A stretch of DNA of 5,118 nucleotides from Maribacter sp. (GTDB lineage Bacteria; Bacteroidota; Bacteroidia; Flavobacteriales; Flavobacteriaceae): the NCBI GenBank assembly GCA_018679695.1, contig JAHHKH010000366.1, forward strand, positions 1 through 5,118. Direction: 5' to 3'. The position numbers and the translations under genes were made by a program. Below, in pieces: positions 1-5,118 of this stretch; the stretch's first letter is position 1; each line of letters begins with the position of its first letter. Below the pieces are notes generated by a model. That model saw only the letters and a list, made by a program, of their open reading frames with translations. It was not told the origin of the DNA and searched no databases.

Positions 1-71
1 CGGTGAACATATACTTTTTGGTCTTTCGCAACTTTGAATTGCTGCCCTGCCATCTCTACAATTGCATACAT
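1..71 (-). CDS. rplU: 50S ribosomal protein L21 (bL21), N-terminal 23 codons only
   Basis: This is the 5' end of a gene that leaves the window on the left. Read on the minus strand, the ATG at 71-69 opens a frame beginning MYAIVEMAGQQFKVAKDQ, the highly conserved N-terminus of bacterial L21 (the M-Y-A-I-V/I-...-G-G/Q-K/Q-Q-F/Y-K-V pattern). L21 is a primary 23S rRNA-binding protein of the large ribosomal subunit; family members are about 100 residues, so only about a quarter is visible. The start is secure because it matches the family start exactly. The region before the ATG is A/T-rich with no Shine-Dalgarno match, as is usual in Flavobacteriia. In most bacteria rpmA (L27) follows rplU, which would lie outside this window. 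The gene has its own promoter and a leader hairpin, annotated separately. Confidence 0.93.
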   Translation of the reverse strand, partial: MYAIVEMAGQQFKVAKDQKVYVH

Positions 72-96
72 AGCGTATATATTATTTTAATTTACT

Positions 97-115
97 GCCC
101 ATTTTTTTAATAGGC
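97..115 (-). promoter_or_regulatory. Hairpin in the rplU mRNA leader
   Basis: On the minus strand, arms GCCTATT and AATGGGC can pair over 7 bp (one T-G wobble) around an A5 loop. The 5' arm starts about 6 bases after the promoter's TATATTTG box, so the stem would sit at or very near the 5' end of the rplU mRNA, about 25 bases before the start codon. There is no U-tract after it, so it is not a simple terminator. Ribosomal protein operons are often autoregulated through leader structures, and L21 leaders are known in other phyla. A role in autoregulation or in mRNA 5'-end stability is inference; the pairing itself is visible. Confidence 0.4.
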
Positions 116-120
116 GGGTG

Positions 121-150
121 CAAATATACTGCTAAATGCCAAAATCACAA
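121..150 (-). promoter_or_regulatory. rplU promoter, Bacteroidota type (TTG-N19-TAnnTTTG)
   Basis: On the minus strand a TTG (150-148) is followed after 19 bases by TATATTTG (128-121). This matches the Bacteroidetes housekeeping sigma consensus (-33 TTG or TTTG, 17-23 base spacer, -7 TAnnTTTG) completely. Transcription should begin around 117-113, giving a leader of roughly 45 bases before the rplU ATG at 71. It lies in the 95-base gap between rplU and the upstream DUF4199-type gene, so rplU does not depend on readthrough from that gene, although no terminator separates them. Confidence 0.8.
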
Positions 151-166
151 GCCTTTTAGAAGGTTT

Positions 167-622
167 TTAACCAGTTTTTTTCTCAATATCATCACCAGAC
201 TTGAATAGTTGCATAAATGCGAGTGTAAGCACCAAGGTAGTTGAGAAACCCATAATGGCAGCTGTGAAAAAGACAATGGCTTCGAAATCCTTAAAAGTAC
301 TAAACCAGGCTTCTGATAATTCCTCTAAAAAACCAGGGTTGATCTCTGTTGAATAAAATGCAAAAAAGATGGTAAATATCAATGTGGCGATAAATCCTGT
401 AATCAATCCGATTTTAAAACCCTGCCCATAACTAAACCCCTCTCTGTTCTGGATACGCTCATATTTTATAGCCTCATAGATGGCAAAACCAGTAATGACG
501 CTATTAAAAAGGCTATAGAAAATATTGGTGTGTAGTTCGAATAGGGAGAGTATCAGGAAATATGCAATAAGGGATCCGCTAGCAGCTATTCCAAAACGAA
601 CGGGTAAAGCAAACTGTTTCAT
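167..622 (-). CDS. DUF4199-type four-helix inner-membrane protein
   Basis: A 151-residue protein of unknown function. By eye it has four hydrophobic segments (about residues 10-28, 34-52, 70-90 and 113-138), a short polar loop at 53-68 and a charged C-terminal tail (KSGDDIEKKTG). The loop-to-helix motif FSYGQGFKIGLITGFIATL at 63-81 resembles the 'SFGKAFKVG...' signature of DUF4199, a small membrane family common in Bacteroidota, and the length fits. There are no catalytic residues to point to and no signal peptide beyond the first helix. The ATG at 622-620 is the natural start: a TAATTTTG promoter box sits about 30 bases upstream. The gene runs in the same direction as rplU and ends 95 bases before it with no terminator between, so readthrough into rplU is possible. 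Function is unknown; the family assignment is from recall of the pattern, not a search. Confidence 0.78.
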   Translation of the reverse strand: MKQFALPVRFGIAASGSLIAYFLILSLFELHTNIFYSLFNSVITGFAIYEAIKYERIQNREGFSYGQGFKIGLITGFIATLIFTIFFAFYSTEINPGFLEELSEAWFSTFKDFEAIVFFTAAIMGFSTTLVLTLAFMQLFKSGDDIEKKTG

Positions 623-653
623 TTTCGCAATTTTTAATGTCCTTGATAAATTA

Positions 654-661
654 CAAAATTA
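654..661 (-). promoter_or_regulatory. -7 promoter box for the DUF4199-type gene
   Basis: TAATTTTG on the minus strand fits the Bacteroidota -7 consensus TAnnTTTG and lies 31 bases before the ATG at 622. Transcription would start near 646-650, giving a short leader of about 25 bases. No convincing TTG is present 17-23 bases upstream (the region is A/T-rich), so the -33 element is weak or missing. Confidence 0.45.
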
Positions 662-671
662 TAAGGCTTAT
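661..671. repeat. Short perfect inverted repeat ATAAG-G-CTTAT next to a promoter box
   Basis: Two 5-base arms, ATAAG and CTTAT, are exact reverse complements around a single G. The element abuts and shares one base with the -7 box of the DUF4199-type gene, lying in its promoter spacer. That is where a small repressor operator could sit. Palindromes of this size also arise by chance in A/T-rich DNA, so an operator role is only a possibility. Confidence 0.25.
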
Positions 672-750
672 CAGCTTAAATTCTTGTTAAAGACCAAGGA
701 GATTTCCTTCGAATTTAATGAAAAAATTATATTCGCGTAACTTTTATGAA

Positions 751-758
751 TAAGTTTG
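751..758 (+). promoter_or_regulatory. -7 promoter box for the M16 peptidase operon
   Basis: TAAGTTTG matches TAnnTTTG exactly and lies 42 bases before the chosen ATG at 801. The start site would be about 763-766, with a leader of roughly 35-38 bases. No clear TTG is found 17-23 bases upstream; the area around 720-735 is simply A/T-rich. The box overlaps the in-frame TTG at 756, which argues against that codon as a translation start. It would serve both M16 genes, since only 4 bases separate them. Confidence 0.55.
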
Positions 759-800
759 TTGCTATTCTACAATTTTTATATAATCCTAACATTTGAAAGA

Positions 801-2123
801 ATGAAAATACAATTACCTATTGCACTATTGGCACTGATACTGGTGTCCAATTCAACTGCCCAAGAGGTTCCGTACGAGGAATACGATTTGGACAATGGAC
901 TCCATGTAATTTTACATCAAGACAACAATGCCCCTGTGGTTACGACATCGGTCATGTACCATGTTGGTGCCAAGGATGAAAATCCAGAAAAAACAGGTTT
1001 TGCCCATTTTTTCGAGCATTTATTATTCGAGGGTACCAAGAATATTGAACGAGGTGAATGGTTTAAAATAGTTTCCTCCAATGGCGGTCAAAACAATGCA
1101 AATACTACCCAGGACCGAACCTATTATTATGAGGTTTTTCCATCTAACAATTTGGAACTTGGGTTATGGTTGGAATCTGAACGCCTAATGCACCCAATAA
1201 TCAACAAAATTGGAGTGGATACCCAAAGTGAAGTGGTGCAAGAAGAACGCAGAATGCGCTATGATAATGCTCCCTATGGCAGATGGCGGGAGCAAATGTT
1301 CCTTAAGCTATTCGAAAAGCATCCTTATCGCTGGCAAACAATAGGTTCATTGGAGCATTTGGCAAGTGCTTCATTAGAGGACTTTAAAGAGTTCAATAAA
1401 AAGTTCTATGTGCCTAATAATGCAGTATTGGTTGTTGCAGGAGACATTGAAATCGACAAGACAAAAAAATTGATCCAGGATTATTTTGGACCAATCCCCA
1501 AGGGAGAGGAAATTCAGCGGAGTACTTTTGTTGAAGACCCAATAACAACGACCATCAAGACCCACTACCGTGATCCCAACATTCAAATACCGGCAATTTT
1601 GATGGGATATCGAACGCCTGCGCAGACCGAAAGGGATGCCTATGTACTTGATATGATCTCGACCTATTTAAGTGACGGAAAGAGTTCCAAACTGTATAAA
1701 AAATTAGTTGATGATAAGAAAAAAGCACTTCAGGTTTTTGCCTTCAATGGATCTCAGGAAGATTATGGTGCTTATGTTGTGGGAGCGCTTCCAGTCGGTG
1801 AAACCTCTCTGGAAGAGGTAAAAAAAGAAATCGACGAGGAAATTGTAAAATTACAGTCAGAACCTATTACCGAAAAAGATTTTCAAAAATTACAGAATAA
1901 GTTCGAAAACCTATTTGTCAATGCCAATAGTAGCGTGTCGGGTATTGCGAATTCCTTGGCCAGATATTATATGTTATATGATGATACTGGCTTGATCAAT
2001 AATGAGATCGATATCTACAGATCTATCACAAGAGAGGAAATTACCACCGTCGCAAACAAATATTTAAATCCTAACCAGCGGGTTGAACTAGAGTACTTAC
2101 CCCAAGAAGCAACTGAAAATTAA
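801..2123 (+). CDS. Exported M16 (insulinase/pitrilysin family) zinc peptidase, catalytic subunit
   Basis: A 440-residue protein, the usual size of a two-domain M16B peptidase. A signal peptide occupies about residues 1-20 (MKIQLPIALLALILVSNSTA, then Q) with no lipobox cysteine, so it is predicted to be periplasmic or secreted. The N-terminal peptidase domain (about 25-180) holds the inverted zinc motif HFFEH: zinc ligands H69 and H73, catalytic base E72. The third ligand is E149 in VVQEERR, 76 residues after H73 as the family requires. The NNANTTQDRTYYYEVFP stretch (98-114) is also typical. The second domain (about 186-370) has the usual FYVPNNAVLVVAGDI segment. Its GKSSKLYKKL motif is present, but the Arg/Tyr pair that M16 enzymes use to hold substrate is replaced by V303 and L310, so the protein probably needs a partner; the next gene supplies it. 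The start at 801 is chosen over an in-frame TTG at 756 because the signal peptide begins there and the TTG lies within the promoter box. Natural substrates are unknown. Confidence 0.93.
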   Translation: MKIQLPIALLALILVSNSTAQEVPYEEYDLDNGLHVILHQDNNAPVVTTSVMYHVGAKDENPEKTGFAHFFEHLLFEGTKNIERGEWFKIVSSNGGQNNANTTQDRTYYYEVFPSNNLELGLWLESERLMHPIINKIGVDTQSEVVQEERRMRYDNAPYGRWREQMFLKLFEKHPYRWQTIGSLEHLASASLEDFKEFNKKFYVPNNAVLVVAGDIEIDKTKKLIQDYFGPIPKGEEIQRSTFVEDPITTTIKTHYRDPNIQIPAILMGYRTPAQTERDAYVLDMISTYLSDGKSSKLYKKLVDDKKKALQVFAFNGSQEDYGAYVVGALPVGETSLEEVKKEIDEEIVKLQSEPITEKDFQKLQNKFENLFVNANSSVSGIANSLARYYMLYDDTGLINNEIDIYRSITREEITTVANKYLNPNQRVELEYLPQEATEN

Positions 2124-2127
2124 GAAA

Positions 2128-4197
2128 ATGAAAAAAATAATTATAACTCTTATCATAAGCTTTATTGCACTTCATGTGCAGGCGCAGATAGATAGAAGTA
2201 AAATGCCTGAACCAGGTCCCGCACCTGAAATTAATTTGCAGGAACCTCAACGTTTTGAACTAAAAAACGGGCTAAAGGTACTCGTCGTGGAAAACCACAA
2301 ATTACCAAGGGTATCGGTGCAGTTACGAATTGACAATCCTCCAATACTCGAAGGGGACAAAGCTGGAGTTTCGAGTCTTACCGCTAGCCTATTAGGCAAT
2401 GGCTCCAAGTCGATTTCAAAAGATGATTATAATGAGGAAGTCGATTTTCTTGGTGCACGCATTAATTTTGGTTCGCAGAGTGCCTTTGCAAGTTCATTGT
2501 CAAAGTATTTCCCCAGGATTTTAGAATTAATGGCCGATGCTGCTATTAATCCGAATTTCACCGAGGAGGAACTTGAAAAGGAGAAGCAAAAACTGCTTAC
2601 GAGTTTAAAAGCACAGGAAAAAGATGTTTCCGCTATTTCCAATAGGGTTCAAAATGCCCTTGCCTATGGCACTGGTCATCCTTATGGGGAGTTCTTAACC
2701 GAAGAATCGGTAAATAATGTGGCGCTCATTGATGTGATTCAATTTTATGAGGATTATTTCGTGCCAGCAAATGCCTATTTGGTGGTAATCGGTGATGTTA
2801 AATTTGACGAAGTTGAAGAACTGGTAACCACGAATTTTACTCCGTGGACAAAAGCCGTTCCCCCTTCCTTTGAATTTTCCAAACCGTCAAATGCCCAATA
2901 CACCCAGATTAATTTTGTGGATGTTCCCAATGCGGTACAATCAGAAGTGGCTGTTGAGAGTCTGGTGGATCTAAAAATGAAAAATGAAGATTACCTGCAT
3001 GCCCTCATGGCCAATAGGATCTTAGGTGGCGGAGCCCAAGCCCGCTTATTTTTAAATTTAAGGGAAGATAAGGCCTATACCTATGGATCATATTCGAGTC
3101 TTGGTAACGATAAATACGCACCTGCCACATTTACAGCAAGTGCTCAAGTAAGAAACATGGTTACCGATAGCTCTGTTGTTGAAATATTGAAGGAGATCGA
3201 TAAAATAATAAAGGAGCCCGTTACAGATGAAGAATTAAAAGATGCCAAGGCCAAATATGTAGGCAATTTCGTTTTGGCCCTTGAGAAACCTTCGACCATA
3301 GCACGATATGCTTTGAACATAGAGACCGAAGGGCTGCCCAACGACTACTATAAGACATACTTAGAGCGCATAAACAACATTACAAAAGAAGATGTGCAAA
3401 AGGCTGCACAGAAGTATTTAAGTGTAGACAACGCCCGTGTAGTTGTTACAGGAAAAGGAAGTGATGTTATTGACAATTTGGAAAATATAAATTTCAACGG
3501 CAAAAAAATCCCAGTGAAGTATTATGATAAATTCGCCAAAACCAGTGAAAAACCCAATTATGAAGCAGCGGTCCCAGAAGGTATGACGGCCCAGAATGTT
3601 CTGGAAAAATACATACAAGCAATTGGGGGCAAGGAAAAATTAATGGGTGTTGAGTCCTACTCACTTTTAGCAGAGGCCGAAATGCAGGGCACTAAACTTG
3701 ATTTAGAGATTAAGAAAACATCCAAAGATCAATTCATGCAGAACGTAAAGGTCATGGGCAATTCAATGAGCAAACAAGTATTTGATGGCGACAAGGGGTA
3801 TATGGTAATGCAAGGTCAACGAAAGGACTTAGGGGAAGACGAACTAAAAAAAGTGAAAGAAGAATCAGCGCCTTTTCCTGAATTGAACTTATTGAATACT
3901 GATATTGCTTTGGAAGGTATTGAAGTAATTGACGGCAAAAAAGCCTACAAACTCAAAATATCAGAGGAAAAAACCTCCTTCTATGATATTAATACCGGTC
4001 TAAAGGTTCAAGATGCAGTTAGCATTGAGGCCCAAGGCCAACAGATCAATACTACATTTGATTATAATGATTACCAAGAGGTTTCGGGCATAAAATTCCC
4101 ATTTCTGCTTACCCAAACAATGGGGCCTCAAAAGTTCGACTTTGTAGTTAAGGAAATCAAGGTTAATGAAGGGGTATCAGATGTTGATTTTGAATAG
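2128..4197 (+). CDS. Non-catalytic M16 family subunit with C-terminal LolA-like domain
   Basis: A 689-residue exported protein: signal peptide about residues 1-20 (MKKIIITLIISFIALHVQAQ), no lipobox cysteine. Residues about 37-445 form two M16 domains. Aligning by eye with the preceding gene, the zinc motif HFFEH becomes S83-L-T-A-S87, so both histidines and the catalytic glutamate are lost. The third-ligand region (EEELEKEKQK, 146-155) is also changed. In contrast, LREDKAYTYG (311-320) keeps an Arg/Tyr pair, R312 and Y319, 7 residues apart as in insulysin. This is the expected complement to the upstream catalytic subunit, as in two-subunit M16B proteases such as mitochondrial processing peptidase. 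After a linker (about 463-485) comes an extra domain of about 200 residues resembling LolA-type lipoprotein-sorting proteins, making the protein some 250 residues longer than a normal M16B subunit. It starts 4 bases after the upstream stop, so the pair is surely co-transcribed and possibly translationally coupled. A terminator follows 25 bases downstream. Confidence 0.92.
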   Translation: MKKIIITLIISFIALHVQAQIDRSKMPEPGPAPEINLQEPQRFELKNGLKVLVVENHKLPRVSVQLRIDNPPILEGDKAGVSSLTASLLGNGSKSISKDDYNEEVDFLGARINFGSQSAFASSLSKYFPRILELMADAAINPNFTEEELEKEKQKLLTSLKAQEKDVSAISNRVQNALAYGTGHPYGEFLTEESVNNVALIDVIQFYEDYFVPANAYLVVIGDVKFDEVEELVTTNFTPWTKAVPPSFEFSKPSNAQYTQINFVDVPNAVQSEVAVESLVDLKMKNEDYLHALMANRILGGGAQARLFLNLREDKAYTYGSYSSLGNDKYAPATFTASAQVRNMVTDSSVVEILKEIDKIIKEPVTDEELKDAKAKYVGNFVLALEKPSTIARYALNIETEGLPNDYYKTYLERINNITKEDVQKAAQKYLSVDNARVVVTGKGSDVIDNLENINFNGKKIPVKYYDKFAKTSEKPNYEAAVPEGMTAQNVLEKYIQAIGGKEKLMGVESYSLLAEAEMQGTKLDLEIKKTSKDQFMQNVKVMGNSMSKQVFDGDKGYMVMQGQRKDLGEDELKKVKEESAPFPELNLLNTDIALEGIEVIDGKKAYKLKISEEKTSFYDINTGLKVQDAVSIEAQGQQINTTFDYNDYQEVSGIKFPFLLTQTMGPQKFDFVVKEIKVNEGVSDVDFE
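3574..4194 (+). other. LolA/lipoprotein-sorting-like domain at the C-terminus of the second M16 protein
   Basis: Residues about 483-689 of the second M16 protein do not belong to the M16 fold. They begin with a helix (NVLEKYIQAIGGKEKL, 490-505), then alternate in short polar/hydrophobic beta-like strands with markers such as VFDGDKGYMVMQG (551-563), a K/E-rich helix (571-580), KKAYKLKI (604-611), SFYDINTGL (617-625) and a late GIKFPF (654-659). This order (N-terminal 'yieAiGG' helix, strands, 'fDG..gw', 'y.D..tgL') resembles the LolA-like outer-membrane lipoprotein-sorting proteins (COG2834 type) common in Bacteroidota, whose half-barrel fold binds acyl chains or peptides. The assignment is by pattern recognition; ligand and role are unknown. 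Confidence 0.6.
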
Positions 4198-4221
4198 ATA
4201 AACATAGTTTCTGAAGATAAT

Positions 4222-4254
4222 AGGCCATCGTTTCATTACGTTGGCCTTTTTTTT
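4222..4254 (+). terminator. Rho-independent terminator of the M16 operon
   Basis: Arms AGGCCA (4222-4227) and TGGCCT (4242-4247) form a 6-bp GC-rich stem, extended past a T-T mismatch by CGT/ACG (4229-4231 with 4238-4240) around a 6-base loop. A run of eight T (4247-4254) follows directly on the plus strand. It begins 25 bases after the stop of the second M16 gene. Its loop, right arm and T-run lie inside the 3' end of the convergent transporter gene. On the minus strand the same stem is followed only by TATTATCTT, so it may stop the opposite transcript weakly as well. Confidence 0.85.
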
Positions 4255-5118
4255 CGGTTTACCAAGTAAACGCCAAGAAGTATGATCACCCCACCCAAAA
4301 GTTGATAAAAATTAATGGACTCCCCATCCCAAACTCCCCAAAAAACAGCCACGATAGGGATAGTATAGGTTACAGAGGCCGCAAAAACCGGATTCGATAA
4401 ATGAATGAGTTTATTAAAATAAATATTGGCTATGGCAGTACCCAAAAAGGCAAGTGCCAACAAGTACCATAAAGCGTTTTGCATTTCTAAATCGCTTGGG
4501 ATCGCATAAAAAAAACCAGAATAAAATACTATGGCCAAGGCGGGTACAAAAGCTACGGCAAAACTTCCTGTTGTCACTGCCAACGGGCTCAAATGTGCCA
4601 AATGTTTTTTAATGATATTAATGTTCAAGGCGTAACCAAGGGCGGACAATAAGATAAATATCGAATACCAGTAATTTTGATCTAAATCCAATTCCATACC
4701 AGTTAAGATCAAGGCAAGGGTTCCTAAAAGGCCAATTATAACCCCTACGACTTGCCTTTTGGTAATTAAGGCCCCGAACAGTGTAATACCCACAACAGTA
4801 GTAAAAAGAGGAACTACAGAATTGAATATTGATGTAACTCCACTATCAAGTTCGGTTTGAGCCAAAGCAAACAAGAATGGTGGGAAGAAAGAACTCAACA
4901 GTCCAGCCATAATAATCCATTTCCAATCGCTAAGGGTAAGTCTTCTTATACTTTTGTATCCAAAAACAAATAGGAAAGTCGATGCAAAGACAATACGCAA
5001 ACTACCTAATTGTAGTGCTGAGAGTCCTAATAAGGCTTTTTTTATCAATATAAACGAAGAACCCCATACCAATGAAAGTATTATGAGATAGATCCATTTT
5101 CGATTGTACTCGTTCAAC
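4236..5118 (-). CDS. EamA/DMT-superfamily transporter (RhaT-like), start at or beyond the window edge
   Basis: About 293 residues of a ten-helix drug/metabolite-transporter protein. Hydrophobic segments lie at about residues 8-26, 34-53, 66-88, 94-114, 122-140, 149-169, 177-199, 215-236, 243-262 and 270-287 (numbering from the TTG at 5117). They form the two five-helix EamA repeats. Family hallmarks are the first-helix WGSSFILIKK (18-27), the third-to-fourth helix FALAQTELDSGVTSIFNSVVPLFT (83-106) with its conserved ALxxTxAxxAS-like pattern, and GGVIILLGVYLVNRKK at the end. Such proteins are inner-membrane exporters or importers of small metabolites such as amino acids; the substrate cannot be read from sequence. 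The first codon visible is a TTG at 5117-5115, one base from the edge. Family starts usually lie about here, but a proper ATG may be a few codons outside, so treat the 5' end as partial. The last codons share DNA with the M16 operon terminator. Confidence 0.88.
   Translation of the reverse strand, partial: LNEYNRKWIYLIILSLVWGSSFILIKKALLGLSALQLGSLRIVFASTFLFVFGYKSIRRLTLSDWKWIIMAGLLSSFFPPFLFALAQTELDSGVTSIFNSVVPLFTTVVGITLFGALITKRQVVGVIIGLLGTLALILTGMELDLDQNYWYSIFILLSALGYALNINIIKKHLAHLSPLAVTTGSFAVAFVPALAIVFYSGFFYAIPSDLEMQNALWYLLALAFLGTAIANIYFNKLIHLSNPVFAASVTYTIPIVAVFWGVWDGESINFYQLLGGVIILLGVYLVNRKKRPT

Noticed and set aside
151..170. Possible terminator between the DUF4199-type gene and rplU (CCTT-TTAG-AAGG)
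   Set aside because: The stem is only 4 bp, and the T-run follows it on the plus strand, where nothing upstream is being transcribed; on the minus strand there is no U-tract.
525..740. Plus-strand open frame of 71 codons across the start of the DUF4199-type gene
   Set aside because: It lies antisense to a well-supported membrane protein and the divergent promoter region, has no recognisable domain and no promoter placed for it.
756..784. E. coli-like promoter TTGTTG-N17-TATAAT
   Set aside because: Flavobacterial housekeeping sigma factors use the TTG / TAnnTTTG pattern, and a start from this match would leave a leader of only about 10 bases. It is likely chance in A/T-rich DNA.
756..800. 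N-terminal extension of the M16 peptidase from a TTG codon
   Set aside because: It would put 15 extra residues before an ordinary signal peptide, and the TTG overlaps the TAAGTTTG promoter box, so it is probably not transcribed.
1374..1586. Minus-strand open frame inside the catalytic M16 gene
   Set aside because: Composition and sequence are those of an antisense shadow of a conserved peptidase; no domain is recognisable.
2427..3618. Three short minus-strand open frames inside the second M16 gene (2427-2642, 3144-3341, 3418-3618)
   Set aside because: All are antisense to conserved coding sequence, with low-complexity Ser- or Phe-rich translations and no start context.
1..5118. Mobile element, defence system, CRISPR, tRNA or other accessory island
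   Set aside because: No transposase, integrase, direct repeats, spacer-repeat pattern or tRNA-like cloverleaf was seen; gene content and base composition are those of core chromosome throughout.

Overview
The window looks like chromosomal DNA of a marine-type flavobacterium (Bacteroidota, probably Flavobacteriaceae). The grounds are AT-rich intergenic DNA, promoter boxes of the Bacteroidota type (TAnnTTTG, once with a well-spaced upstream TTG), A-rich rather than Shine-Dalgarno start regions, signal peptides ending in 'AQ', and a DUF4199-type membrane protein. No RNA gene, insertion sequence, integrase, CRISPR array or phage gene is visible. It reads as an ordinary core-genome locus and is densely coding: the largest gap between genes is about 180 bases (623-800).

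Layout. On the minus strand at the left edge lies the first 23 codons of rplU (ribosomal protein L21), with its own near-perfect promoter and a small hairpin at the predicted 5' end of the mRNA. Just upstream of rplU, also on the minus strand, is a four-helix membrane protein of the DUF4199 type (167-622). A divergent intergenic region (623-800) carries one TAnnTTTG box for each direction. On the plus strand follow two tightly linked M16 peptidase-family genes (801-2123 and 2128-4197, 4 bases apart), closed by a strong intrinsic terminator at 4222-4254. A convergent EamA/DMT-type transporter gene (from 4236 to the right edge, minus strand) overlaps that terminator at its 3' end.

How the genes work together. 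The two M16 proteins look like complementary halves of one exported zinc protease. The first has the HxxEH zinc site but lacks the Arg/Tyr substrate-binding pair. The second has lost the zinc site (S-L-T-A-S in place of H-F-F-E-H) but keeps an Arg/Tyr pair at the expected 7-residue spacing. The second subunit also carries a C-terminal domain of about 200 residues that resembles the LolA/lipoprotein-sorting fold. This is the most interesting item in the window: a predicted periplasmic two-subunit M16 protease with a LolA-like domain fused to the non-catalytic half. The flanking genes (rplU, DUF4199 protein, EamA transporter) show no obvious functional link to it.
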